From: Ottelia alismoides
Lineage: Eukaryota > Streptophyta > Magnoliopsida > Alismatales > Hydrocharitaceae
Length of the DNA stretch: 64,000 nucleotides
Reading direction: 5' to 3'
Assembly (NCBI GenBank): GCA_037367405.1
Contig: JAZKJV010004145.1
Location: forward strand, 310,001-374,000
Shown here: positions 11,129 to 23,023 of the stretch, piece by piece
Position numbering within the stretch: the stretch's first letter is position 1
How the letters are laid out: each line of letters opens with the position of its first letter
Position numbers and translations under genes: made by a program
Notes under the pieces: model-generated
Database searches by the model: none
What the model was told of the DNA's origin: nothing
What the model saw: only the letters and a program-made list of their open reading frames with translations

Positions 11129-11139
11129 TAGTGGTAGAT
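11124..11139 (+). other. Polypurine tract region of the copia element
   Basis: The bases just before the LTR read GGGCTAGTGGTAGAT. This is a decayed form of the purine-rich GTGGGAGAT usually found before TGTTGG at copia 3' LTRs; it primes plus-strand DNA synthesis in intact elements. Confidence 0.6.
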
Positions 11140-12820
11140 TGTTGGACATGTGAGACCCGAGCGAACCATTCTTACAATAAATGTTATTGTAACATATATG
11201 TTTATCAATAAAAGTTATTGATGTTTCACTCCCTTTCTGAAATTAAATGAATAAATGCACTATAAGGTCCCTCTGTACAATTAGGGTTATGTACCATGGC
11301 CATCTTGATGATCATATAGTTGTTGATTCATTAAATGAATCACAGAGGCTGGTGTTTGGATGAATATCTAAGGAGTTAGATAGAGGACTCATCAAGCACC
11401 ATCAAATGATTGTTAAGAGATGATCTCCAGCCTGAGTAGGAGATGGCAATCCTATCTCACATAGGCTGATATCTGATCAACCTCTTGATGTAGGTCCTCT
11501 GCATGGGAATGGTGATTCGGAGGTGTCAGATTAGTTAGGTCAATGGGTTGACTTAACGAGATCGAGAAAACATAAGTCCTATGGTGAATGTTGTCACGGC
11601 ATAGGCACACATCCTTTGACCGGAGACAGATGTATTACTATATGTCTGAGTATGTACATTTGGCAGACCAGTAGGTTGATGGCCTAACCAAGGTCTATAC
11701 ACCGGTGAGCTGGTGTGCATATAAGGTCATGTGAGTAATATGATCTCTTAAAGGGATCCTACAGGTTCACTTATAAACCAGAAGACATGAGCTCACTCAT
11801 GAGATATTGGGTCCAATCAAATTCCATGCATAGTCGTCGTGCTTTGGAAGCATGACATGATTTTGAAGGTATGATATATGCTTTGGGAAAGCATATGATC
11901 GATACCGACTCCCAATGACCAAGATTGAGAAACTTAGTTATCAAACCCTGGAGAAGATAGTGTAAAATTGATCTTAATTTTCAGGTTGATCATGGGTCTT
12001 CTAGTATGCAGGATGTACAGGTATTGGGAATATCTGAGGATGGTGCGATCATAAACGATTATATAACCATGATTCTTCCATTATGAGCGAGTGATGAAAC
12101 AAGTCTGGAATTTAGTGACTCTTCTTAGTAGAGAAGCAATCTGATCTTGGTCCAAGTGTTATACATTAGTCTGAATAAGGTTCACATGCAAGAAGAAGAT
12201 TAGATTTGCGGTCTTGATTTAATCAAGCATATGTGGGAGGTCCGTAAGATCTGAATTTGAGATGAGATCTCAACATCCAAGTCACTATATGTGGAACAAT
12301 ACAATCGCCCTGTCCTTATCTCCATGTATTAACGAAGAAAGCACATTATTCTTGAAGGGGTTCAAGAATAATTCAGTAGATGAATTATGTATCCAAGAAA
12401 GAAGGACTTGATGATTAAATGAGAATTAATTATCAAGCATAATAATATGAATGAGATTCATATTGTGAGAATGTTTATCCAAGATAAGTAAATGGGATTT
12501 AATTATCAAGGATTATAGAATATGGATAACACTATCCATAATATTTGTATATTATAAATATGATTTATAATATATATATATATATATCAAGGAGAGAGAA
12601 ACTTTGTAAATAACACTTGTTAATTAATAATGTGGATTGGATTCACATTAATTAATTAATTGGAAATGTAATTTACAAATTAATTTGGGTTGTGAATACG
12701 ATTCACATATTTTTTTCAATAGCATGATTGAAATATTTACAAATTAATTTGGAATTAATTTGGTGAATATTTTTGTGATAATGATTATTACAAATTCATT
12801 AAGAAATAATAGTATAAAAT

Positions 12821-12919
12821 AAAAGGGAGATAAGAACCACCAAATGAGGTGGCGTCACCAATGACATAGTCAAAGGTGACGCCCCCTCATTTTTAGGGGG
12901 TGATTTGTTATCTCCCCTT
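12821..12919. repeat. Foldback in the second copia LTR
   Basis: The inner arms (12846-12859 and 12875-12888) carry the same GGCGTCACC / GGTGACGCC pair as in the first LTR. The outer GGGAGATAA / TTATCTCCC pairing is also kept. Confidence 0.85.
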
Positions 12920-13121
12920 TTATTATATTGTTATCTCTTAGTAATTGATTTATATTAAATTAAATTATGTTGATGATAATACAACATAATTTTGATTTAA
13001 TATAAATTAATGTTGTTGGTTTTTAACCAACAACAATCATGGCCATTGATTAATGCATAGATCAACTTGGACGTTGGATCTATGTGTCCCATGGATTGAG
13101 ATCCATTGGATCCCAAACAAA

Positions 13122-13129
13122 TATATAAG
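13122..13129 (+). promoter_or_regulatory. TATA box of the second copia LTR
   Basis: TATATAAG lies at the position matching 454-461 of the first LTR. Confidence 0.6.
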
Positions 13130-13694
13130 GAGCGCTAGCCTAGCCTTTCAAAGGTACATAATTAAGAGTTGTAGAAGGTTAGTACTCTCTCTCTCTCTCT
13201 CATTCTCGCCTACTCTCTCTCTCTCTCTCCATCAAGGTGGTCGACCATCTTGTATTGAGAAAGAGAGTCTCTCGTCTTCGCCTTCGACGACTCAAGGATC
13301 TCCTTCTTCTTTGGGGCTGCTTTCTCTAAAGGAAGGCGTCTAATTTCGTTGGACAAAATCAGGGGATTCGTTGCTTGGATCTTCAACGAGGATTACGGAT
13401 GGAACGCGTCTCATCATCGCACCCGCAAGTGCATTCTTCGTGGATCGGACTTAAGACAGGAGGATCTCTTGTTTTAGAGATCTTGTGATTACAACCACGC
13501 TTCAAGAGGTATTTATTATACTCTGTGGTTTGATGAAACGATCCGAGAAATGTTCTCATGCTCATGTGGTTTCATCACATGATTAAAATTTTTTTCCGCC
13601 GCATCTTGCGACTAGTGCGACTAGTCACCCCGATTGCATATGATGCGATCGGCACACTTCTATGATGTGCTTTAAGGATACTCAATATCCTTCA

Positions 13695-13828
13695 AGTGGT
13701 ATCATGGCCTTAGGTCGAATAAGGTTTTGGATATGATCTAAAGACGTGGGATGACTTGGGTTCGTGAAAAGTTTGTCGCATTTCAATTTTCGCACCTCTG
13801 TCTAATTGGAATATTTCAGTATTGTTTA
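13695..13828 (+). repeat. Repeated start of the copia internal region after the second LTR
   Basis: The bases following the second LTR repeat 994-1129: AG, then a PBS-like TGGTATCATGGCC, TTAGGTCGAATAAGG, and onward to GGAATATTTCAGTATTGTTTA. At about 13829 the match stops and gypsy LTR sequence begins. An ordinary 3' LTR is not followed by a PBS, so this is the start of a second, truncated internal region. Confidence 0.88.
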
Positions 13829-15049
13829 TTATGATTTTTATTTATTTTTTGGTTTTAATTGTTAGTAGTTAATTTTTACTAGTGTATTTATAGGTATATT
13901 CATCTATGTTTTGTGCATTTTTATTTTTATTCTGTGTAGTTTATTTTATTATTTTTTTCTTTTATTTTATATATTTACAACTTAGTTTTGTGAGTATAAT
14001 ATATTTTTATTTCATTTTTATGATTTAATTTGTACACCTAAATAAATAAGTATGTATATTATATTGGTAGATTTATAGGTATTTTACCTATGTTTGATAT
14101 ACTATTTTATTCTCATGTACATTATTGAGTTTTATTTTGGGTTTTGTATTTTTAATAGAATATGAAAATCTTTACAATATTAGAAAAATACAAAGAATGA
14201 AAGAATGCAAAAACATATTCCCCTTTTTATTTATATACATGTATCATTGTAGGTATTTAATCTATGTTTTCACATAGATTTATTTTATTGACATTTCTTT
14301 AATGGTTTTATTATAGTTTTAACATAAACATGTGTTATAAACAATATTTACAAAATAATAAAAATAAGAATTTGTAAAAATAGTAAATAATGAATAAATT
14401 GAATATTTTAATCAATAGAATGCACAATATGGGTCAAAAACCTAACTTTCACTAAGTAACTCCAAAAAATATAAAACCACTACCATTAAATAGCTTGTGA
14501 AAAGTTATATACAATTAGAGGTAATTTTGATATGTTTTTGGGTTTTTATATGAAAGATATGGGTATGTGAACTTTGGTTTTTGGCTTTTCATTTTTGTGT
14601 ATAAATTGCACATTGTGTATTAATTTTGCACAAACTCAATTTTGTATTTTTATTTCCATTATTATCTATAGCTTTTATGTACAAAGTTTCTTTATTTTTT
14701 GAATAAATAATAAAGAATAAAATACTATCAAAAATGCATAGTTAAATAATAAATAAATGGGATTTTTATTCTATTTTTGGCCCTTATCTCCCCCTATTTT
14801 ATTTCTTATGGACCAACTCAATTCTTGACTTGATCTTGGGGTTAGGGTCGTAAAATATTTCTAATATTTTATTCCTTTATATTTTATTCTCTTTATTCTA
14901 TAATTTTAGCATTAAAAACCTTATTTTGTATACAAATAATACAAGAAATAATGAATGCTATTATGCACAAATTAATGCTATTTACATGTATTAGCTAGGA
15001 ATTTTAAGCCACAATGATAGAATAAATGTGATGAATTATAGATTCATCA
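13829..15049 (-). repeat. 3' LTR of unit A (first ~1.2 kb)
   Basis: On the minus strand it begins at 15049 with the family's start (TGATGAAT, then ATTCATCA) after the run GCAAATATAGGGGG. It matches about 21900-23023 of unit B and 27720-28854 of unit C, but stops at the copia junction, so the GC-rich part and the LTR end are missing. Confidence 0.8.
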
Positions 15050-17517
15050 CCCCCTATATTTGCCTTTTCTAGTCCCTAGAAAACACTTATGCAATAATTA
15101 CAATTAGAATAAAGAAGAAAAGAAAAAGAAAGAATAAATAGAATTTCTTTCAGTTGTTAACTTGTATTTACAAAATCAAGGTTTGGAGCTCACAACAACC
15201 TTCGAGAGTCACAGAACTCGGTTCAAACCACCTCAATAGCTAGGTCAGAACTACCTTACGTCATACGCAAACTCTTATGTATATGAAGCTAGCTTGTACA
15301 GTGTAAGTGATAGTGGCTCTCCCCAATTGAAATGATAAATGAACTGACTTCTCCAGAATGGCAACCCACTGATTCCCCAATCCAACACTCTGTCCTCGAG
15401 GAACGAGGTATTCCCTTCTAAGTTCAAGTGGCATCCAACTCTAGAGGAGGAGGTGAAGAAAAGAATGGATGGTAGACAGTGTAGCAACCTATCCCAGGAT
15501 GCATGACCAGTGTAATCAAGTCATCCAGCTGCAGGCTCACATGGTGTAACTTTGATGCTCAAGCTTACTTATTTTCTATACAACATACATACATATTCCA
15601 GTAGGCATTTTTATTTTATTTGCAGGCCTGTCCATTTTTTGGAGTTTTTTTTCTTTCGAAATACTATTTACAACATCATTTACGTAAGGAATTTTCCTCT
15701 TGAGCCAGAAGACTATCCCTCTTTTGAAGCTTTATTGAAACACACACTCTCCTGTCATTCGACTTCATTGTAACTGGACCAGGTTGGGGTGCACTTTCCT
15801 CCCTAGACGAGGATGAATGTTTCTACCCGTATGCATCTCAGATCGGCAAATCCAACTCCCTCACCACTCCAATTGAGTTGAGCCAAGTGAAAGGTGCAAG
15901 TGTCCAAGTTAGGCCACGACCTATAAGAGTCATTCGTGCATCTCAAAAAGTTCTAGTTAATCAGTTGAGGTGACTTGAACCCAACCTCGAGTCTCAAAAA
16001 ATTAAGTCTCAATAGACCTGAAGTATCTTAAACCTAGTTCCCATAAGGTTCCAATGCGGTTACGTGCAGTAAGGTCCAACCAAGCTCCATTCTTCAGTTT
16101 TATTTGGACATGTTCAATCATCAAGCTCAATTGAAAAGAATATGAATGCTATGCAAATGCTATGTACAATGCATAAAGAACGATGTAATTTTCAAAGTTT
16201 TTTCTTTAAAAAGAAAAAGAATTTTTACACAAAGACTTTTACAAATAAAAAGAATTTTTATAAAAAGAATTTTGGCAAATAAAAGGTTTTTTATTAAAAA
16301 GAATTTTGGTAAAGAAACGGATTTTGGCACTCAAAGTATATAAAATATATACAGCTATTTACATGGGCATGCTTATTTTTCTTTATTAAGAATTATCAAG
16401 AATCACATGTTTTAATCAATTATTTTATAGGTATATATACATACAATTGGAAAAGAATATTATGTATTTTATTTTTAATTATATACACATATTATTGATG
16501 CATTTATTCCTCAAATTTATCTGAAAACAATTTTGAAAACCATGGTACAAAATAAATTTTACAACTATTTACAAACATTTGAAAGCTATTTTGCAAAGAT
16601 TTTTCAAATACTATATATACATTTTTCAAAATACTTTTACAGATATTTTCAAAATCATTTGCAAATCAGCATTCAAAATTTTTATTGCACACCAAGAAAA
16701 AGAATTTTTCAATCAAAATATCTTTACACAGGTTGAAAACATTTCACAAAAAGTTTTCCAAATGGGTCACACCATTTTTCAAATCATTTTGCAAAAATAT
16801 TTTTCACCTTACTTATTAATCAGTATATATAAATATAATTTTTGAGGAATAAAAATGTCATTTGTGTATAAAATGATTTATTTTTGCTATTTTGAGTTTT
16901 TGCAAATGTTTTTTTTTGTTTTTGAAAGTAGACGGTTTAGGTTAAGAAATTAGGTACATATCTTTACATGGGGATGTATCTTATATTTACAAGAATTTTT
17001 GAGTATGTTGTGTGTACTCCTCAAATTATATGAAAGTCATTTTTCGACAAATTTGAAAACTATAGTCCAACATAATTTTCATAAAAGAGTTATACAAATA
17101 TTTACACGTATTTGAAAATCCATTTGCAAAGGTTTTTCAAACAGTATATATAGATTTTTCAAGTATTTTCCAATCATTTTACAACCATTTGCAAATTGTT
17201 TTTTAAATATTTTTATTTCACTCAAAGAATTTTTTTTTTCAAACAAAGAGATTTTTACAAAGGTTGAATGCTCTTTACAAAATATTTTCCAAACAGTTTT
17301 CAAAATATTTTTGAAATGGGGTTTTCATGTTATTTTTCAAACATTTTGCAAAAGTATTTTTTCCTGATTTATTAATCAATATGTAAAAAAAGAGTTTTAG
17401 GAGCTATAAATATCTTTTTATCAGAGGATTGTGATAAATTTGACATTACTTTTAGCCATAAGTGTTATTTAGAATACAAAGGTACGAGTTATGGCTTGAA
17501 GCGTATACATAGTATAT
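15050..17517 (-). other. 3'UTR of unit A with duplicated AT-rich segment
   Basis: No protein is recognisable here. The part next to the LTR (15050-16140) matches the 3'UTRs of units B and C. The part from about 16300 to 17420 is a degenerate pattern of CATTTGCAAA- and TTTTTCAAA-like words. It occurs twice: 16360-16850 and 16960-17410 align with each other, while units B and C have it once. Confidence 0.7.
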
Positions 17518-17880
17518 ACGCCCCCTATACTTTGCTCAAGATATGTCCTAATAGATTCAGAGAACAAGATAAAACACAACTCGGACTGAGTATAGAAAAG
17601 TCCAAAGAATAAAGGAATGAGGAGATGAATAACTGAATAGGAAGCTAACCATCCTCTTATACTTAGGATTAAATAATCCTAAGTACAGCAGACTGTACAC
17701 AAGGTAGGGATGGTCAAGGATGAATAACTGAATAGGAAGTTAACCATCCCCCTATACTTAGGGTGAGAGATCCCAGAGGATAGGCAAGAAGAGGAGACAC
17801 TAGAGAGGATCAAAGAATGAAGGTAATTGGGGTGCACAACCCCCTATACTTAGGAGAAAGTACATCGTAAGTATAGAAGA
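17518..17880 (-). repeat. Hairpin/PPT-like block of unit A
   Basis: Inverted pairs are seen at 17650-17685 (CTTATACTTAGGATT and AATCCTAAGTACAG) and 17840-17876 (CTATACTTAGG and GTAAGTATAG). An unpaired CCCCCTATACTTAGGG lies at 17747, and a further CCCCCTATACTTT at 17520. On the coding (minus) strand the arm ends in AAGTATAGGGGG, like the PPT. Confidence 0.75.
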
Positions 17881-18099
17881 CTGACAAAAAGGGACGATAC
17901 ACCTGCTTGATTTTTGATTTTTTTATTTTTTAATATATATGTAGGATGATGCAGGAACTGGAAAGGAGAAAAGTAGAAAAGAAGAAAAGAATAAAAGACA
18001 AGAGATTAGAAGAAAAGTTTTTGATGTGCATTATCTGAATCTTTTGATGCTGCCAGCGCTGTGGATGTATCTTCAAATCACAGTACTTGGATTGAGTTG

Positions 18100-19478
18100 A
18101 CAACGACCAAGAAAGTATCATGATCAAGGTAGGGCTTTAGTAGCTGACCATTGACAACAAATGGCCATGCGTCAGGAGACAATTCTGATAATGCAATGTT
18201 GCCATTGTCACACACTTCTCATACTTGAAACAACCTTGTTCATTTACTCTTCAATTCTCCTGGGAAGATCCTCAACTTTACATCAAATAGCCACATCTTC
18301 TGTCCAACTTTGAAGGCCTTTCATCTGATGTGCCCGTCATGCCAGCGTTTCATCTTCTCTTTTTACATCAATGTGTTATCATATAAATAGTTTCGAAATT
18401 CTAGGAGTCTTTTCAGATCATCTTTTCTTTTCTGACCACTTTTCTGTGAGTCCAAATTGCACATATTGATTGCCCATAAGGCTTTGTGAATTAGTTCCAC
18501 GGACAGATGTCACGATTTTCCATATAAGATACGGTAGGGCAACATGACCAAAGGAGGATTGTAAGCGGTTCGATATGCCCGCAAGACAGAGTCCAAGAGT
18601 TGGGACCAATTCTTTCTGTCTGGCTTGACAAGCTTCTGCAGGATCGTCTTGATTTATCTGTTTGACATCTCGGCCATGCCATTGGTATGCGAATGGTAAG
18701 GAGATGCAACTCGATGCTCGATGTTGTATTCCTTCGTTAATTTCTTGACCTCTTTGTTAATGAAGTGGCTACCCCCATCTGATATGAGAATCTTCAGAAT
18801 CTCGAACCGTGAAATGATATTTTCTTTTAAAAATCGACAAACTATGCGGCTGTCAGTGGCTCAAGCGGGGATAGCTTCAACCCAGCGACTCACATAGTCA
18901 ACGATAATAAGGATGTGCTCATATCCCTGACTGTTGGGAAAGGGTCCCATAAAATCGATACCCCAAGCATCGAATACATTTGCTACCTAGATGATCTTTA
19001 GGGGCATTGAATCTTTTGTAGTGAGGGTGCCTTTCAATCTTTGACAGTCAGTGCATCGTTTGACGAAAGCCGTTGCATCCTTAAATAGTATTGGCCACTA
19101 GAAGCCACACTGAAGTACTTTTACTGTCATTCTACCTCCGGAGTGGTGTCCACCAGATTCGAGCGAGTGACAATGCTTGAGGACACTATGATGCTCCTCC
19201 TGAGGGATGCACCTGTGCCAAATGCAATATCCTCCTTCCCTGAATAAGATAGGATCTTCCCATTGGTAGAAATGGATTGTCGACAAGAATTTGTCCTTCT
19301 GATCATCCAATCCGACGGTACTACCCCTGAAAATGTGGTAGTTGACAATATCAGCATACCAAGGGAGTGAATCCATGGCCAAAATTGACTCGTCAGGAAA
19401 TGTTTCTGTGATAGGTGCACTACTTAGCGGAGGCTCTTGCTGCTCAATTCTAGAGAGATGATCTGCTACCACTAAACT
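18100..19478 (-). pseudogene. Gypsy integrase of unit A, decayed
   Basis: On the minus strand the frame from 19472 reads VADHLSRIEQQEPP (RNase H/integrase spacer) and then the zinc-binding region EEHHSVLKHCHSLESGGHHSGGR and CTDCQRL. The catalytic core follows: [20 protein letters not shown] near 18965, ILISDGGSHF near 18790, and PYHSHTNGMAEMSNR near 18690 with the catalytic Glu. The C-terminus (ALWAINMCNLD near 18475, RNYLYDNTLM, WHDGHI) has the form typical of Athila-type integrases. Several stops and frameshifts break it. Confidence 0.87.
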
Positions 19479-20178
19479 TCAGGCTTGTCCTTGATTTCCA
19501 AATCAAATTCCTGGAGAAGAAGGATCCATCTAATCAGTTTGGGTTTGGCATCCTTCTTCTGCTGCAAATATCGGATAACAGAGTTGTTTGTGAAGATGGT
19601 AACATTTGATCCAAGCAAATTAAATATGAACTTCTCCAAGGCGAATACCACAACCGACAACTCTTTCACTGCTATAGTGTAATTTCTTTGAGCTTCATCT
19701 AATGTCTTGCTGGCATAATGAATGACATAGGGCACCTTGTCTTTCCTCTTTCCTAGAACAACCCCAACTGCAAATTCTAACACATCTATCATGATCTCAA
19801 AGGGTAAAGACCAATCTGGTAGCTGCAGGACTGGAGCTTAAGTGATAAGCTCTTTCAACTGATTGAATGAAAAGGATAACCTGCTGATCAACATTGAACT
19901 CGATCTCCTTGCATAGAAGTTCTGTAAGAGGTCAGGCATTGCATTTGAAATCATGGATGAATCTTCTGTAGAATCCCACATGCCCTAGGAATGACCTCAC
20001 ATTCTTTACTGTCTGATGTGGCTCAAGATTGGCAATCACATCCACCTTTGCCAGGTCGACTTCCATCCCAAGTTTGGAAATGACGTGACCCAACACAATT
20101 CCCTCTATGACCATGAAGTGGTTCTTTCCCATGATAGTACTAGATTGACTTCACGGTATTTCTGAAGTACTCTGTCCA
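19472..20178 (-). pseudogene. RT thumb and RNase H of unit A
   Basis: From about 20175 the minus strand reads LDRVLQKYREVNLVL, WEKNHFMVIEGIVLGHVISK, then SFLGHVGFYRRFIHDF: the end of a gypsy RT. RNase H follows at 19792-19472: [63 protein letters not shown]. The catalytic Asp in the usual FTDH motif is Asn here (FTNNS). The finger and palm of RT, with the YIDD-type motif, are missing because the unit is cut at about 20178. Confidence 0.9.
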
Positions 20179-23023
20179 ATTTTTTTGGGTTAGGAGGGTT
20201 TTTCAATATTTAGGTGTTTTCTTTTGATTTTATTTTGTGATTTTTGGTTTGTAGTTAGATTATATGGTAATTACAAAATAAAATTTTTTGGAATTTTTAA
20301 ATAGGGTTTTCTATTTGTTGTATTTTTAAAGCTAAACAGGGAATGAATAACTCTTAAATTAATTTTAAAAAATGGAAAATGCAATGAAATTACAAATAAA
20401 ATGTCATGCGTATAACAACATCATTGAAAGCACATCCCATAAATTTTCACAATTTTCAAGCATATGATCTATTTAATAAAAAATAGAAAGCATAAATTAA
20501 TTTATACAATTCTAACAAGGGCATATTTGCATAGAATATAAAGTAGAGGGTGTGTATGCACAATATTTTAATATTTTGAACTAAATTTCAAATTTTATAT
20601 ACTCAAAGCAAATAGAATAACCCGAGGGTTCAATGCAAATTGCCAACTAACGTGGGTTGCTATTTGAGCAGACTCGGCACTGGACCTAGGTATAATTTGT
20701 AAGAAACGTGGGGGCCCAGATGTATTTTTTACACAAACATTATAACGTTTCATATTTACAGGACCATATATTAATTACATAAATAAGCAGGGGTTTCTGA
20801 GTATATTACTCCCTTTAAATGTGCATGATTGGAGGGTCCATGTGATGCAACGTGGATTGATGAACGACTGCTAGAGTGTATCACTTCATTTAACTCCAAG
20901 GACCCAGATTAATTCTGGGCCCTATGCTTGATCGGATTGTGGATGGGTGTCCTGGAAGAACATGTGAAGAACAAAGTTCCGACATCCTCCCGTCTCTGAC
21001 CACCTCTTCCCTTCTTCTTGGGGATGTCGTGCTTCTCCAGGTATCCTCTAGGATGTTCGAGGCTTGTTAGAAGAACCTTGGTGCTTCAGTTGCCTGGAGC
21101 TCCTATTCAAGCACCGCAACAGAGCTCCATTTCACTTTCTTGATCGTTGACCTGCACCAAAACACTGAGGGGCTTGAGATGGAGGCACTTGAACTTAGGA
21201 TGAAGCTGATAGCATGTAGAGGAGGTGGGGAGATGGGACTCCGACGAAGGCAACAAAGGTGGAGTTCGACGACGCAAATTCATGCATGATTGGAGGTGAA
21301 AACAAAGGGATTTTACAGAGCAATGCATGGGTAAGGAGAGGGAGGTGAAAGGGAGGCTAAATCTATGAATAATTTCTTAAATTAAAACCTAAACTAAGAT
21401 AAGGAAACAAAATACAAGGAGAAGATGGTTAATTAGTAGCTCAACAAGCCCTAGAGCTCGAAGTAGGAGAGGTCATCAGAGAAGGTGCTCAATTGACCTA
21501 CAATTCTTTCTCCACGCCAAGAAGAGTTGGACCCTGAGCTGCTTTCGCTAGGAGCGCGACATATGTGTCTAACTGGGGTTTTAATGGATCAAAGGGCATC
21601 AAAAAGTAAAATGTCAACATACATCCTTATTTATAGACATGGAGGGTGGCTGACTTTGAGAAGGTTTGGCATGCGAGGGAGAAGGGGTAGATGAAGATGC
21701 TGGCATGGGCGAAGGTAAACAAAGAAGGGTCTGCTTAGTGGTGGTGATTTCGAGGGAAATAGGGAAGAGAAGATGGAGTGAAAATTTGGAAAAGTCAGAG
21801 CTTTCATGTTCTCTAACAAGGACGGAGGTGGAGGCTGGACAGTTTATCGGGTTGTCAATAGTCTGTGTCCCTTGGTTGGTCCATGTCTTCCAATCAGGAA
21901 AAAATGGAAAAATTCATTATTAATTATAATTAAACAGAGAATGATTTATTTAGTTTTTAGTCAAAATATGAAAAGTACTTATAATTTTATGTCATATTTA
22001 ATTATGATTTTTATTTATTTATACAAGTTGATTGATTAGATGTTTATATTTACAGGTATGTATATAGGTATAAATGTTTTTATTTTATGTATTTTAATTT
22101 TATTTTGTATTAAATATTTTATTATTTATACACAAAACTTATATATTTATAATTATTTAAATAAATTTTTAATTATTTTATTATATTTTTATGACTTTAT
22201 TTATGTACTTATATAATTGTGTTTCTTTATATTATTGGTATATTATATATATAATATATATTCCATAGATTCATTAATTTTAATACATTTTTAATGATTT
22301 TATTCTAATTTTCTTATGTACATGTATTTTAAGTAATATATAAAATTTTATAAAATTATAAAGAATGAATATATTAAACATTATATACATGTATTGAGGA
22401 CCCAAAACCATACTTTTGCATCTTAATTGAAAATTGAATGAAACCACCTTCATCAAATAGATAATTTTATTTTATAAACTATAAACGTTTGTTTGGTGAA
22501 TTTTGAGTGTATGGAGAAGACACATGTCTACAAAGTTTTCTCCACAGATTATTATTTTGTGTCTCTCGAGCACACTGTGCATTATTTTTAAGTGAAAGAC
22601 ATTTTGTATTTTTCTTTGTATTTTTTGTACACTATTGAAGTTCAAAGTTTATTAATTTGAGGTATGGAAATAAGAAAATAAAATAGGTCCCAGAAGGTAT
22701 ATTATTGTCAAAACAAATTCGGGTTTTTGAGTGTATTTTCTATACAATTGGCCGACCTATCTCGCCGTACTTAATTTCTTATCGACCAAGTCATCATGAT
22801 GACTGGGTCTTGGGGGTCAGGCCATTCTTTGTCTTTAACACCTCATTCTTTTTTAATTTATTGTTTTTTGGAAACAAATACAATATTCTGTACAATATTT
22901 TAAACAGTATTTATTGTGAATTATTGAGTGTATATTTTCACAAATTATTGATATATACATGTATTTAGCCAGGGATTTAAGACCAAAATGAAAGAATAAA
23001 GGTGATGAAATGGATATCCATCA
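20179..23023 (-). repeat. LTR of unit B
   Basis: On the minus strand it starts at 23023 with TGATGGATATCCA after AGTATAGGGAAG. It shows the family's three parts: an AT-rich first 1.1 kb, a GC-richer middle (20840-21900) and an AT-rich end. Compared with the LTR of unit C about 0.9 kb is missing at the far end, where it meets the RT of unit A. Short open frames in the GC-rich middle are not conserved between copies and I do not call them genes. Confidence 0.8.

Larger units (their letters stand above)
11140..13694 (+). repeat. Second (3') LTR of the copia element
   Basis: It begins TGTTGGACATG after the PPT and ends TTCA at 13694, 2555 bp. Its last 1.02 kb match the partial LTR at 1-993. It carries the same foldback (12821-12919), a TATA box (13122-13129) and a CT microsatellite near 13184-13230 that is longer than in the first copy. 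Apart from promoter-like parts it holds AT-rich sequence with no coding region I recognise. Confidence 0.9.
1..13828 (+). mobile_element. Ty1/copia LTR retrotransposon, decayed, partly tandem
   Basis: The order LTR, PBS, gag, protease, integrase, RT, RNase H, PPT, LTR is that of a Ty1/copia element on the plus strand. The 5' LTR starts before the window; its visible 993 bases match 12672-13694. Integrase lies before RT, which defines copia. The reading frame is broken by many stops and several frameshifts, so it cannot move by itself. A 4.4 kb sequence (6307-10727) splits RNase H. After the second LTR the PBS and about 130 bp of the internal region occur again before an abrupt change to gypsy sequence. 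I did not assign a copia lineage; the 2.55 kb LTR suggests one of the long-LTR lineages, but that is only a hint. Confidence 0.93.
13829..20178 (-). mobile_element. Athila-like Ty3/gypsy unit A, truncated
   Basis: Read on the minus strand, unit A has RT thumb, RNase H and integrase (20178 down to 18100), a hairpin block (17880-17518), a long 3'UTR, a PPT and the first 1.2 kb of a 3' LTR (15049 down to 13829). Gag, protease, most of RT, PBS and 5' LTR are absent. The RT end abuts LTR sequence of unit B near 20179. Confidence 0.88.

Noticed and set aside
17930..18127. Minus-strand 65-codon hydrophobic frame as a small membrane protein
   Set aside because: It is AT-rich sequence between the integrase end and the hairpin block, and is not kept in units C or E1.
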